A stretch of DNA of 57,002 nt from Burkholderia ambifaria (GCF_001443045.1 NZ_LKPJ01000010.1:205210-262211), one strand, 5' to 3'; numbered from the stretch's first letter, positions 27,087 through 37,777 are shown. Notes: generated from the letters alone by a model not told the origin. A program made the numbers and translations.

Positions 27087-27478
27087 GGCGGCGTCTCCCT
27101 GAAGGCGCGGGCTCCGGCCACACCTCATTAAGGATTAGTGTAGTCCTCAACCGTGGGCTGCCAAGAGCGGTTCTCTACGGAGATGCACCGACGCAACAGA
27201 TGTGCCCGCACCGTGTGTGGCCTGCGTTGCAACCGCCCGAGCCCCGCCTGGCGTGCGTTCCCGGCTGTTCTCGGGTGTCGCGGCGAGCCTGCCGTCGACG
27301 CTGGAAATGGTGCGCGATTGCACCCTTCATTCACCTGACGAAATGTTCGATGAGGTGATCGATGAAAAGTCGCGCGATGATATCGTCGCGCAACCCCCGC
27401 GACCGACGGGCGGATACCGTCTGCCCGCACGCGGTCCGACGCCGTGTTGCGCGGCGTTTCCGAGGGAGAGCCGACCTC
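27087..27478. other. Intergenic space before the first PAAR gene
   Basis: About 390 bases without a confident gene. One plus-strand frame reads MFDEVIDEKSRDDIVAQPP from 27342 and looks protein-like for a short stretch, then becomes Pro/Arg-rich and runs through the PAAR gene in another frame. It may be a leftover of a longer upstream gene. Confidence 0.35.
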
Positions 27479-27763
27479 GTGAGCCGCAAATTCATTCTGA
27501 AGGGCGACACGACCGACCATGGTGGCGCCATGCTCGACGGGATCGCCAATTCGTCGTTCGACGGCGGCGAGTTCGCCTGTCTCGGCGCGCCGGTGTTCTG
27601 CGCCGCGTGCAAGACCCGGGGCGTGATCGTGTCCGACGGCGGCGAGCGGACGATGACCGTGATGGGCAAGGTCGTTGCGCGCGAACCCGACCTGTGCCAG
27701 TGCCGGTGCACGCCGCAGCCGAAGCTGATCCCGTCGCAGGGGACGGGCACCCTCTCTGGCTGA
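27479..27763 (+). CDS. Cys-rich PAAR-domain protein (type VI secretion spike tip)
   Basis: A 94-residue protein starting at GTG 27479 after GGGAG. It begins RKFILKGDTTDHGG and shows a PAAR-like pattern of glycine turns, with cysteines in VFCAACKTRG and DLCQCRCTP and the end PKLIPSQ. PAAR proteins cap the VgrG spike and bind metal. No other secretion gene lies nearby, so this is an orphan copy. A second protein with the same cysteine layout is at 54267. Effector adaptation is possible but no toxin domain is fused. Confidence 0.75.
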   Translation: MSRKFILKGDTTDHGGAMLDGIANSSFDGGEFACLGAPVFCAACKTRGVIVSDGGERTMTVMGKVVAREPDLCQCRCTPQPKLIPSQGTGTLSG

Positions 27764-27806
27764 CGCCCGTCGAATCCGTGCAACGTACGATGCGGGCTGC
27801 CCGTCG

Positions 27807-28118
27807 TCAGACGCTGCCTTCGGTCTCGATCACGAGGATGCGCGCTTCGCCGAGCGGGTGCGCGACGTGTTCGGTGCCGATCGTCGCGTGGAATACGTCT
27901 CCCGTTTCGAGCAGCGTCGCGTGCTCGATGCCCGCTTCGCGGTAGCGCATCTCGACGCGGCCGTCGAGCACCGCGAATACTTCCTCTCCGTCGTTCACAT
28001 GCCACCGGTACGGCTGATCGGTCCAGTGCAGGCGGACCGTGATGCCGTTCAGGTTCGCGATGTCCAGCGCGCCCCATGGGCGCTGCGCGGTGAACGCGGT
28101 GCTGCGGATGATGTTCAT
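27807..28118 (-). CDS. Cupin-domain protein
   Basis: A 103-residue single cupin. Conserved pieces are HWTDQPYRWHVNDGEEVFAVLDG and LETGDVFHATIGTEHVAHP, which carry His and Glu residues of the metal site. It ends against the PAAR gene in convergent orientation and follows the isonitrile-hydratase-like gene in the same direction, 86 bases away. Substrate unknown. Confidence 0.78.
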   Translation of the reverse strand: MNIIRSTAFTAQRPWGALDIANLNGITVRLHWTDQPYRWHVNDGEEVFAVLDGRVEMRYREAGIEHATLLETGDVFHATIGTEHVAHPLGEARILVIETEGSV

Positions 28119-28204
28119 CGATCCGTCCGTGAGTGTGGAGGCTGCGCAGGGCCGGCGGCGTGATCGCGTCGCTTGCCCGCCAGCCTGATTCGATGTGCTC
28201 CGGA

Positions 28205-28888
28205 TCAGCGCGACATCGCCCGCAAGGCCGCGTCGATCGTCTGCCTGCGCTTTTCCAGCCCAGCCGCCGAACGTTCGGTCACACGCTTCAGGACCGATGC
28301 CGGTGCGGTATCCGGGGAACCCGCATCGAACGGCGGCGCCGGCGCGTATTCGAGCGCGAGCTGGATCGACTGCGCTTCTTCGTCGCCGACGAGTTCGGCG
28401 GCGATCGTCAATGCGAAGTCGATGCCGGCCGTCACGCCGCCGCCGGTGATCAGGTTGCCGTCGCGCACCACGCGCTCGCGCACGGGCACGGCACCGAGCG
28501 GCTCGAGCAGCCCATGAAACGCCCAGTGCGTCGTCGCGCGGCGTCCGCGCAGCAGGCCGGCCACGCCGAGCAGCAGCGCGCCCGTACAGACCGACGTCAC
28601 GTAGCGCGCGGCGGCCGCGCGCTGCTGCACGAACGCGATCGTTTCGGCATCGAGCAGCAGGTCGTTGATCCCGATCCCGCCGGGCACGCAGATCACGTCG
28701 AGCGGCGGGCAGTCGTCGAACGTGCAGGTCGGCGTGAGCGCGAGGCTGCTGCTCGACGCGACGGTGTCGCGCGATTTCCAGAGCAGGTGGACAGCCGCGT
28801 CCGGCAGCGACGCGAGCACGTCGTGCGGGCCGGTGAGATCGAGTTGCTGGACGCCCGGAAACACGAGAAGGCCGATATGCAGGGTCAT
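28205..28888 (-). CDS. inhA: Isonitrile hydratase-like DJ-1/PfpI protein
   Basis: A 227-residue DJ-1/PfpI superfamily protein. The reactive cysteine is Cys101 in SVCTGALLLG, with Thr102, and Asp17 in QQLDLTGP; these three positions match the residues described for Pseudomonas isocyanide hydratase, which turns isonitriles into N-substituted formamides. The following GLLRGRRATTHW is also typical. It has GGAG before the start and is divergent from a GlxA-type regulator with a paralogous domain, which may respond to the same type of compound. Confidence 0.8.
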   Translation of the reverse strand: MTLHIGLLVFPGVQQLDLTGPHDVLASLPDAAVHLLWKSRDTVASSSSLALTPTCTFDDCPPLDVICVPGGIGINDLLLDAETIAFVQQRAAAARYVTSVCTGALLLGVAGLLRGRRATTHWAFHGLLEPLGAVPVRERVVRDGNLITGGGVTAGIDFALTIAAELVGDEEAQSIQLALEYAPAPPFDAGSPDTAPASVLKRVTERSAAGLEKRRQTIDAALRAMSR

Positions 28889-29004
28889 GCGAACACTCCG
28901 AAGGGAAGGGGATGCACCGTGGCCGGCGCACGATGGACAGATCGATTCTAGGCGCGTAGTGTTTGGCGAAATTGCCAGATCACCCACGTTTTCAGCCAAT
29001 CGCC

Positions 29005-29973
29005 ATGCCTGTCGCTCCGCGCTCGATCCTGGTCCTCGCGTTCCCCCGTGCGCAGTTGCTCGACGTGACCGGGCCGCTGCAGGTGTTCGCCTCCGTCAAC
29101 GAACTCGCGCAGGAGCGCGGTCGGCCCGCACCGTATGCGCCGCGCGTCGTCGCCGCCGAGGCCGGGCCGATCGAGACGTCGTCGGGCCTCGTCGTGATGG
29201 CCGATTCGCTGCGCTCGGCCGGGCGGCCGGATACGGTGATCGTGGCCGGCGGCAAGGGTGTGCACGCCGCGTCGCGGGACGCGCGGACGGTGCGTTGGGT
29301 CCGGCAGCAGGCGCAGCGCGCACGACGTGTCGCGTCCGTGTGCACCGGCGCATTCCTGCTCGCCGAGGCCGGCCTGCTAGACGGGCGGCGTGCGGTCACG
29401 CACTGGGCGCGCTGCGACGAATTCGCGGCGCGCTACCCGAACGTGCGCGTCGAGCCCGATCCGATCTTCATCCGCGAAGGCGCGCTATGGACGTCGGCTG
29501 GCGTGACGGCCGGCATCGATCTCGCGCTGGCGCTCGTCGAGGAGGATCTCGGGCGGGCGATCGCGCTCGACGCCGCGCGCGAACTCGTCGTGTTCCTGAA
29601 GCGGCCGGGCGGGCAGGCTCAGTTCAGCGCGATGCTGTCGATGCAGCGCACCGACGACCGCTTCGGCGAACTGCATGCATGGATCGCCGAGCATCTGGAC
29701 GCCGACCTGTCGGTGCCCGCACTCGCCGAGCGCGTCAGCATGAGCGAGCGCAGCTTCGTGCGCCACTACCGCGCGGGGACCGGCCGCACGCCCGCGCGCG
29801 CGGTCGAACAGATTCGCGTCGAGGCCGCGCAGCGTTTGCTCGGCGAAACCGCGTGGCCCGTCAAGCGGATCGCCACGCGGTGCGGCTTCGGTTCGGAAGA
29901 GACGCTGCGGCGCAGTTTCGTGCGCGTGCTTGGCGTGTCGCCGCAGGGATATCGCGAGCGGTTCGTGCGGTAA
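29005..29973 (+). CDS. GlxA-type AraC-family regulator with DJ-1/PfpI domain
   Basis: A 322-residue regulator. The N-terminal DJ-1/PfpI-like domain (residues about 5-170) keeps the DVTGP and SVCTGAFLLAEAGLLDGRRAVTHW motifs, including the cysteine. The C-terminal AraC domain has two helix-turn-helix motifs (LSVPALAERVSMSERSFVRHY and PVKRIATRCGFGSEETLRRSF). The ATG at 29005 has no clear ribosome binding site; an in-frame TTG at 28963 is the other choice. It is divergent from the isonitrile-hydratase-like gene, which is its likely target. Confidence 0.85.
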   Translation: MPVAPRSILVLAFPRAQLLDVTGPLQVFASVNELAQERGRPAPYAPRVVAAEAGPIETSSGLVVMADSLRSAGRPDTVIVAGGKGVHAASRDARTVRWVRQQAQRARRVASVCTGAFLLAEAGLLDGRRAVTHWARCDEFAARYPNVRVEPDPIFIREGALWTSAGVTAGIDLALALVEEDLGRAIALDAARELVVFLKRPGGQAQFSAMLSMQRTDDRFGELHAWIAEHLDADLSVPALAERVSMSERSFVRHYRAGTGRTPARAVEQIRVEAAQRLLGETAWPVKRIATRCGFGSEETLRRSFVRVLGVSPQGYRERFVR

Positions 29974-30171
29974 CGCGACCGGTGTGCGGCAGCGAGGCCA
30001 TGCGCTGTAACCGGGGACGGAGCCGACGTCGCTCGGAGCTGCTCGACGGCAGATTACTTTCGAGTCCGAAAAGCGGTGACTATTCAGAAGTGGAGAACAA
30101 TCGACGGGGACTTGTGCCGCGCCCGCCGCGCGCTCTATTCTGTTCCGTTGGCGATTCGAAGGGGGCGCAGC

Positions 30172-31143
30172 ATGGACCGCATCCAGGCAATGGAAGTTTT
30201 CACCCGCGTGGTCGACGCGAACAGCTTTACGCGCGCGGCCGACACGCTCGCGATGCCGCGCGCGTCGGTGACGACCATCATCCAGAATCTCGAGGCGCTG
30301 CTCGGCGTGCGCCTGATGCACCGGACGACGCGCCGGCTGTCGCTGACGCCGGAGGGCGCCGCGTACTACGAGCATTGCATGAAGATCATCTCGGAGATCG
30401 CGGAAGCCGACGCGAGTTTCCAGACCGGCAATCGCAAGCCGAGCGGCGTGCTGCGTGTCCACATGCCGAGTTCGCTCGGGCGCCGTATCGTGTTGCCGTC
30501 GCTGTCGATCTTCCGGCAGCGCTATCCGGACATCACGCTCGACCTCGGCTTGTCGGACCGCTACGTGGATCCGGTCGAGGAGGGTATCGACTGCATGATC
30601 CGGGTCGGGCCGCTCGAGGATTCATCGATGGTCGCGCGGCGGATCGGGATGCTCAAGCGCGTGACCTGCGCGTCGCCCGACTATCTGGCGCGTCACGGCG
30701 AGCCGCAGGAGATTGCCGACCTGGCAGACCATCATGCGGTCAATTTCCGCGCGAGCCACGGTGCGCGTGCCATTCCGTGGGTGTTCATGATCGAGGGCAA
30801 GCCGGTCGAGGTGCGGATGAACGGCAGCGTCACCGTGAACGATTCGGATGCGTATGTGACGTGCGGGCTCGAAGGGTTCGGGATGATCCAGCCGACGCTG
30901 TTCATGGTGCTGCCGAACCTGCGCGACGGCTCGCTCGTCGAGGTGCTGCCCGACTGCAATCCGAAGCCCAAGCCGATTTCGATCGTGTATCCGCACAACC
31001 GGCATCTGTCGCAGAAGGTGCGCGTGTTCGCGGACTGGATCGCGGAGCTGTTCGAGTCGACGCCGGCGCTGGAGGGCGGGGAGAATTGGCGCGGGAAGGT
31101 GCGGGCGGATTCTATAGAGGAGCGCGGATCGGTGGTGGCGTAG
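30172..31143 (+). CDS. LysR-family transcriptional regulator
   Basis: A 323-residue LysR regulator starting MDRIQAMEVFTRVVDANSF with GAAGGGGG upstream. The winged helix (FTRAADTLAMPRASVTTIIQNLEALLGVRLMHRTTRRLSLT) is complete, followed by the effector-binding domain (GVLRVHMPSSLGRRIVLPSL onward). No metabolic gene is adjacent, so the target is unknown. About 200 bases upstream (29974-30171) hold no gene. Confidence 0.88.
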   Translation: MDRIQAMEVFTRVVDANSFTRAADTLAMPRASVTTIIQNLEALLGVRLMHRTTRRLSLTPEGAAYYEHCMKIISEIAEADASFQTGNRKPSGVLRVHMPSSLGRRIVLPSLSIFRQRYPDITLDLGLSDRYVDPVEEGIDCMIRVGPLEDSSMVARRIGMLKRVTCASPDYLARHGEPQEIADLADHHAVNFRASHGARAIPWVFMIEGKPVEVRMNGSVTVNDSDAYVTCGLEGFGMIQPTLFMVLPNLRDGSLVEVLPDCNPKPKPISIVYPHNRHLSQKVRVFADWIAELFESTPALEGGENWRGKVRADSIEERGSVVA

Positions 31144-31209
31144 CGCACGTGCGCGTGACCTGAAGGACGGGTGACGCGCGATACCGCTTGCACCGGATGA
31201 GGCAATGAA

Positions 31210-31242
31210 AAAGCCCGGTAGATCAAAGATCTACCGGGCTTT
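31210..31242 (-). terminator. Terminator of the tRNA gene
   Basis: A perfect 15-base stem AAAGCCCGGTAGATC with loop of three is followed on the minus strand by two further T (a run of five in all). It starts seven bases after the CCA end of the tRNA. Confidence 0.88.
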
Positions 31243-31248
31243 CGCATT

Positions 31249-31325
<77 letters not shown>

Positions 31326-31449
31326 GAAGAATTGAATTATGTAGATCTACCTCTTGGCTGTCAACACCTTTTTTCATCTTTCCTGAAAAAAGTTGCCGGC
31401 GGCCCGTGCCAGCCCGGGTTGCAGGCGGGTGCTACCCGCCTGCCCGATC

Positions 31450-33108
31450 TCAATCCTGCGCGTAGATGTTCGAGTCCTTCGTCTCCTTGACGAACAGCAG
31501 GCCGATCACGAACGTGGCCAGTGCGATCACGATCGGATACCAGAGCCCCGAGTAGATGTTGCCCTTCGCCGCGACGATCGCGAACGCTGTCGCCGGCAGG
31601 AAGCCGCCGAACCAGCCGTTGCCGATGTGATAGGGCAGCGACATCGACGTGTAGCGGATCCGCGTCGGGAACATCTCGACCAGCATCGCGGCGATCGGGC
31701 CGTAGACCATCGTCACGTAGATCACGAGGATCGTCAGGATCACGATCGTCATCGGCCAGTTGAGCTGTGCCGGGTCGGCCTTCGCCGGGTAGCCGGCCGC
31801 CTTCAGCGTCGATGCGAGCGTCTTGTCGAATGCCGCGCCCTGCGCCTTCGCGTCGGCCGCCTTGCCGTCATAGGCTGCAATCACGGTGTCGCCGACCTTG
31901 ATCTGCGCGGTCGTGCCGGCCGGTGCCGCGACGTTCTCGTAGTTCAGGCCGGCCTTCGCGAGCGCACCCTTTGCGATGTCGCACGAGTCGGTGAACTTCG
32001 ACGTGCCGACCGGGTTGAACTGGAACGCGCAGGTGGCCGGATCGGCGATCACCGAGATCGGTGCCTTCTGCGTCGCGATCTCGAGCTGCGGGTTCGCGTA
32101 GTGCGTGAGCGCCTTGAACAGCGGGAAGTAGGTCAGTGCCGCGATCAGGCAGCCCGCGAGGATGATCGGCTTGCGGCCGATCTTGTCCGACAGCGAACCG
32201 AAGAACAGGAAGAACGGCGTGCCGATCAGCAGGGCGATCGCGATCAGGATGTTCGCGCTGGCACCGTCGACCTTCAGCGTCTGCGTGAGGAAGAACAGCG
32301 CGTAGAACTGGCCCGTGTACCACACGACGGCCTGGCCGGCGGTCAGGCCGACGAGCGCGAGGATCACGATCTTCAGGTTCTTCCACTGGCCGAATGCTTC
32401 GGTCAGCGGCGCCTTCGACGTCTTGCCTTCTGCCTTGATGCGCAGGAACACCGGCGATTCGTTCAACTGCATCCGGATCCACACCGACACCGCGAGCAGC
32501 AGGATCGACGCGACGAACGGCACGCGCCAGCCCCAGCTGCCGAACGCTTCCTCGCCGATGAACGTGCGCACGCCGAGGATCACGAGCAGCGACAGGAACA
32601 GGCCGAGCGTCGCGGTCGTCTGGATCCACGCGGTGTAGAAGCCGCGACGGTTCGCCGGCGCATGCTCGGCGACGTAGGTCGCCGCGCCGCCGTACTCGCC
32701 GCCGAGCGCGAGGCCCTGCAGCAGTCGCATCGCGATGAAGATCACGGGTGCCGCGATGCCGATCGACGCGTAGCCGGGCAGGAAGCCGACCACGAAGGTC
32801 GAGATGCCCATGATCACGATCGTCACGAGGAACGTGTGCTTGCGGCCGACGAGGTCGCCGAGCCGGCCGAACACGATCGCGCCGAATGGCCGCACGGCGA
32901 AGCCGGCCGCGAAGCCGAGCAGCGTGAAGATGAAGGCGGCGGTCGGATTGACCCCGGAGAAGAAGCTCTTGCTGATGTAGGCCGCGAGTGAGCCGGCCAG
33001 GTAAAAGTCGTACCACTCGAACACGGTGCCCAGCGACGACGCGAAGATCACCTTCTTCTCTTCGCCCGTCATCGGCGCGTGCGAAATTTGCCCGCCTAAC
33101 GTTGCCAT
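31450..33108 (-). CDS. MHS-family (metabolite:H+ symporter) MFS transporter
   Basis: A 552-residue inner-membrane carrier. The MHS signatures FEWYDFYLAGSLAAYI and GRLGDLVGRKHTF (loop 2-3), and GLALGGEYGGAATYVAEHAP, identify it with ProP/ShiA/KgtP relatives. It is about 110 residues longer than usual: an extra hydrophilic segment (about 350-465, with two Cys and an Ala/Lys-rich stretch) stands between two membrane helices late in the protein. The start at 33108 has GGAGA upstream. The solute is unknown. Confidence 0.88.
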   Translation of the reverse strand: MATLGGQISHAPMTGEEKKVIFASSLGTVFEWYDFYLAGSLAAYISKSFFSGVNPTAAFIFTLLGFAAGFAVRPFGAIVFGRLGDLVGRKHTFLVTIVIMGISTFVVGFLPGYASIGIAAPVIFIAMRLLQGLALGGEYGGAATYVAEHAPANRRGFYTAWIQTTATLGLFLSLLVILGVRTFIGEEAFGSWGWRVPFVASILLLAVSVWIRMQLNESPVFLRIKAEGKTSKAPLTEAFGQWKNLKIVILALVGLTAGQAVVWYTGQFYALFFLTQTLKVDGASANILIAIALLIGTPFFLFFGSLSDKIGRKPIILAGCLIAALTYFPLFKALTHYANPQLEIATQKAPISVIADPATCAFQFNPVGTSKFTDSCDIAKGALAKAGLNYENVAAPAGTTAQIKVGDTVIAAYDGKAADAKAQGAAFDKTLASTLKAAGYPAKADPAQLNWPMTIVILTILVIYVTMVYGPIAAMLVEMFPTRIRYTSMSLPYHIGNGWFGGFLPATAFAIVAAKGNIYSGLWYPIVIALATFVIGLLFVKETKDSNIYAQD

Positions 33109-33337
33109 GAATCGTCTCCAAGTCCCTTGATATAGATATGCGGCCGCCTTGGGTGGGCGGGCCTGTCGACGATTATTGGCAGGGAAACTTACGGCGCACT
33201 GACTCGCGGGCACAAAACGACTGCGCGTTAACCCGCGCCGAATCGGCCGCTTCGCGCCGCGATCGTGTCGCAAACGGGCGGTAAAGCGCCGGTTTCGATG
33301 CGATCGCGGGGCGGTACGCGGTATGGGCGCGCGCGTG

Positions 33338-34891
33338 TCAGGCGGGATCCGGGACGGCTTCCGACAGCGGCAGGCTGATGCGCACGAGCGTGCCGGCGAG
33401 GCGCGGCGCCTGCTGGTAGACATGATCGTCGAGCGTCAGCGTGCCGCCGTGCTGCGCGGCGATCTCGCGCACGATCGCGAGCCCGAGGCCGCTGCCGTCG
33501 CCTTCGCGGCCGAGGATCCGGTAGAAGCGCTCGACCACGCGGTCGCGCTCGGCGGGCGGGATGCCGGGCCCGGTGTCCTCGACCTCGAGATGCACGCGCC
33601 GCGCCGCACGCTCGGCCCGCACGCGCACGGTGATGCGGCCGCCTTCGGGTGTGTAGCGGATCGCGTTGTCGACCAGGTTGCCGAGCATCTCGCGCAGCAT
33701 CACCGGATTGCCGTCGACGTCGAGCGGTGCGTCATCCTCCGGGCCTTCGTAGCCGAGGTCCATCCGCTTCGCGAGCGCGGCCTGCACCCAGTCGCGCACC
33801 GTGCGCCGTGCCAGCGCGGCGATCTCGACCGGCTCGAACGTCAGTCCGCTCGCGCGATTCTCGGCGCGCGCGAGCGCGAGCAGTTGCGTGACGAGCCGCG
33901 CGGCCTGCTCGGAACTCGTCGCGATCTGCTCGAGCGAGCGCTGCACGTCGGGTGGCACCGGGTGGCGCAACGCGAATTCGGCCTGCGTGCGCAGCCCCGC
34001 GAGCGGCGTCTTCATCTGGTGCGCGGCGTCGGCGATGAAGCGTTTCTGCAGTGCCATGTTCTGTTCGAGACGCGCGAGCAGGTCGTTGAACGACGTGACG
34101 AGCGGCTCGATCTCGGGCGGCGCGCGCTGCGCCTCGACGGGCGACAGGTCGTCGGGCCGCCGCGCGCGGATGTGCGCCTGCAGCGCGTTGAGCGGCGCGA
34201 GCCCGCGCGACAGCCCGAACCAGACGAGCAGGATCGCGAGCGGCAGGATCACGAACTGCGGCAGGATCACGCCCTTGATGATGTCGTTCGCGAGCGCGTT
34301 GCGCTTGTCGAGCGTCTCGCCGACCTGCACGAGCACGGGCTGCGTGCCGCTCGACTCCGGCAGCGCGACAGTCGTATACGCGACGCGCACGTCGTTGCCG
34401 CGCAGCAGGTCGTCGCGGAACACGACGACGCCCGGCGGTGGGCGGTCCTCGTCGCGCGGCAGCGGCATGTCGGCCTCGCCCGCGACCAGCTCGCCGCGCG
34501 TGCCGAGCACCTGGAAGTACACGCTGTCGATGTTGTCCGCGCGCAGGAAGTCGCGCGTCTGCTGCGGCAGCGTCAACTCGGCGACGCCATTGACCGGATG
34601 GATCTGCCGCGCGAGCACGTATGCGTTGGTCTCGAGGGCGCGATCGAACGGGCCGTTCGCGATCGTCTTCGCGACGAGATAGGTGACGGCGATGCTCATC
34701 GGCCACAGCAGCAGGAGCGGCGCGAGCATCCAGTCGAGGATTTCGCCGAACAGCGAGCGCGGGCGTGCGGCCTCGGGCGTGTCGGTTTCGTCGGGCGGCG
34801 CGAACGGGTTCTCGTAGCGCGCGTCGCGCGCGGCATCGGCGGCGGACGGCTGCTCGCCGGTCGGATGGCGGGAACGGGCCGGCGTGGCCAT
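33338..34891 (-). CDS. Two-component sensor histidine kinase (TctE/QseC type)
   Basis: A 517-residue membrane kinase. A first membrane segment (WMLAPLLLLWPMSIAVTYLV, near residue 60) and a second (VILPLAILLVWFGLS, near 225) enclose a periplasmic sensor domain. Then come a HAMP-like linker, the phospho-acceptor His in DAAHQMKTPL, the N box LGNLVDNAIRYTPEGG, and G boxes DTGPGIPP and GSGLGLAIV. It follows the response regulator gene by 17 bases in the same direction. Signal unknown; TctE relatives often sense tricarboxylates. Confidence 0.9.
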   Translation of the reverse strand: MATPARSRHPTGEQPSAADAARDARYENPFAPPDETDTPEAARPRSLFGEILDWMLAPLLLLWPMSIAVTYLVAKTIANGPFDRALETNAYVLARQIHPVNGVAELTLPQQTRDFLRADNIDSVYFQVLGTRGELVAGEADMPLPRDEDRPPPGVVVFRDDLLRGNDVRVAYTTVALPESSGTQPVLVQVGETLDKRNALANDIIKGVILPQFVILPLAILLVWFGLSRGLAPLNALQAHIRARRPDDLSPVEAQRAPPEIEPLVTSFNDLLARLEQNMALQKRFIADAAHQMKTPLAGLRTQAEFALRHPVPPDVQRSLEQIATSSEQAARLVTQLLALARAENRASGLTFEPVEIAALARRTVRDWVQAALAKRMDLGYEGPEDDAPLDVDGNPVMLREMLGNLVDNAIRYTPEGGRITVRVRAERAARRVHLEVEDTGPGIPPAERDRVVERFYRILGREGDGSGLGLAIVREIAAQHGGTLTLDDHVYQQAPRLAGTLVRISLPLSEAVPDPA

Positions 34892-34908
34892 CGCGGCGAC
34901 GGCCGTGT

Positions 34909-35637
34909 TCAGCGCAGCGGCGTGCCGGCCGCCGCGGGCTGGGGCGCGGCCGTGTCGGCCGGTGCCGCGGGCGCGACTTTCTCGAGGCAGTAGCCGAGGC
35001 CGCGCACGGTGGAAATCCGCACGCCGCTCGGCTCGATCTTCTTGCGCAGCCGGTGCACGTACACTTCGATCGCGTTGTTGCTGACTTCCTCGCCCCATTC
35101 GCACAGATGGTCGACGAGCTGCTCCTTCGACACGAGCCGGCCGATGCGCTGCAGCAGCACTTCGAGCAGACCGAGTTCGCGCGCGGACAGGTCGAGCACG
35201 CGATCGTTCGCATACGCGATGCGGCCGACCTGGTCGAACGCGAGCGAGCCGTGGCGCACGACGGTCGGGCCGCCGCCCGCGCCGCGCCGGGTCAGCGCGC
35301 GCACGCGTGCCTCGAGTTCGTTGAGTGCGAACGGCTTGGCCATGTAGTCGTCCGCGCCGAGGTCGAGCCCCTTCACGCGCTCGTCGACGCTGTCGGCGGC
35401 GGTCAGGATCAGCACGGGGAGATTGGAATTGCGCGCGCGCAGGCGCTTCAGCACGTCGAGCCCGGACATCTTGGGCAGTCCGAGATCGAGGATCAGCAGG
35501 TCGAAGGTCTGCATCGACAGCGCGGTATCGGCATCGACGCCGCTCTTCACGTGGTCGACCGCATAGCCCGATTGGCGGAGTGACCGGGTCAGGCCGTCCG
35601 CGAGTATGCTGTCGTCTTCGGCGATGAGAATTCGCAT
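34909..35637 (-). CDS. OmpR/PhoB-type response regulator
   Basis: A 242-residue regulator. The receiver domain has the acidic pair in IAEDDSILADG, the phospho-acceptor Asp in LLILDLGLPKMSG and the Lys in YMAKPFALNE. The winged-helix domain ends VYVHRLRKKIEPSGVRISTVRGLGYCL. An Ala/Pro-rich tail follows. It is the first gene of the pair with the sensor kinase and is divergent from recA. Confidence 0.92.
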   Translation of the reverse strand: MRILIAEDDSILADGLTRSLRQSGYAVDHVKSGVDADTALSMQTFDLLILDLGLPKMSGLDVLKRLRARNSNLPVLILTAADSVDERVKGLDLGADDYMAKPFALNELEARVRALTRRGAGGGPTVVRHGSLAFDQVGRIAYANDRVLDLSARELGLLEVLLQRIGRLVSKEQLVDHLCEWGEEVSNNAIEVYVHRLRKKIEPSGVRISTVRGLGYCLEKVAPAAPADTAAPQPAAAGTPLR

Positions 35638-35723
35638 GTTGCTGACCGGTGGCCGGCGGGGCGTTCACGCCGGCGCGGCTGTCTCCGAAGTTATCCGTGT
35701 ACAACGCAGCCTGCATTGCGGGC

Positions 35724-35754
35724 TTGCATAAAACACTGTTTTTTTATACAGTGT
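35724..35754 (+). promoter_or_regulatory. recA promoter with LexA (SOS) box
   Basis: A -35 element TTGCAT (35724-35729) and a -10 element TACAGT (35747-35752) stand 17 bases apart. The LexA box ACACTGTTTTTTTATACAGTGT (CTG-N10-CAG core, 35733-35754) covers the spacer and the -10, so LexA binding would block the promoter until DNA damage. Confidence 0.88.
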
Positions 35755-35827
35755 CTGCATTCGTGGGCGGCGCTTGAAAGCGGGCGCGCCTCTAACAGAC
35801 GCTGCTCATCATAGCAAAGGACGATTC

Positions 35828-36897
<1,070 letters not shown>

Positions 36898-36898
<1 letters not shown>

Positions 36899-37767
36899 TG
36901 GTCGGGCGCCGAGGTCAGGCTGGCGAACCGGAACCGAGCGACGCGCCCGAAACGGCGGGTCGCTCCGGCCGGCGAGCCGAATCCTCGGGGGCCGACCGGC
37001 GGGGCGCGGGCAGTCATGCCGCGAACCGCACCGCGACGAGGGCATCCGACGATGCCCTCGTTTCGTTTGAGATTACCGTGCCGGTCGATCCGTTCGACGA
37101 CGACGAATCGTTCGACGCGCATGACCGGTCGAGTCGTCGCGTGTCCGGTGTCAGCTTCCCGGGCGAGCGCGCGGCCGATGCGGCTGCGCCGGTCAAGGAA
37201 GATGTGTATACGCGCAGCAGCCAGCATCCACGCCGCCCGCGCCGCGCATCCGGCAGCGCTGCCGGCGCGGCTTCCGGCAACGAGTCGGCACCCACCGAGC
37301 GCAAATCGTCGAAACCGCCGCGTTCGCTGAAGGGCCGCGCGCTCGGCTACCTGTCCCGGCGCGAATACAGCCGCGCCGAACTCGCGCGCAAGCTCGCGCC
37401 GTACGTCGGCGAGGACGAATCGGTCGAACCGGTGCTCGATGCGCTGGAGAAGGAGGGCTGGCTGTCCGATGCGCGCTTTGCCGAAAGCCTCGTGCATCGC
37501 CGCGCGTCGCGTGTCGGCGTCGCACGCATCGTCAGTGAACTGAAGCGCCATGCGGTCGGCGACAGTCTCGTCGAGGAAGTGAATGCACAATTGCGCGAGA
37601 CCGAGTTGACACGTGCACAGGCCGTCTGGCGCAAGAAATTCGGTGCACTGCCGCAAACGCCGGCCGAGCGCGCGAAGCAGGCGCGCTTTCTCGCCGCGCG
37701 CGGCTTTTCGAGCGCGACCATCGTGAAATTGCTGAAGGTCGGCGACGATTTCCCGATCGACGACTGA
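36898..37767 (+). CDS. recX: RecA regulator RecX with long N-terminal extension
   Basis: A 289-residue protein whose C-terminal part (about 142-289) is a RecX domain: LKGRALGYLSRREYSRAELARKL, LDALEKEGWLSDARFAESLV and AKQARFLAARGFSSATI. RecX caps RecA filaments. The first 140 residues are hydrophilic, rich in Arg, Ser, Ala and Asp, and look disordered; E. coli RecX has only about 166 residues. The ATG at 36898 overlaps the recA stop (TGATG), so the two are translationally coupled; a later start inside the extension cannot be excluded. Confidence 0.9.
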
Positions 37768-37777
37768 CGGGTTCGGG

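Noticed and set aside
24435..27131. A continuous plus-strand open frame of nearly 900 codons
   Set aside because: It is antisense to the penicillin-binding protein, Arg/Val/His-rich and without domains; long antisense frames are normal at this GC content.
27342..27470. Plus-strand frame reading MFDEVIDEKSRDDIVAQPP
   Set aside because: Only about 20 residues look protein-like; the rest is Pro/Arg-rich and overlaps the PAAR gene, so it is not called as a gene.
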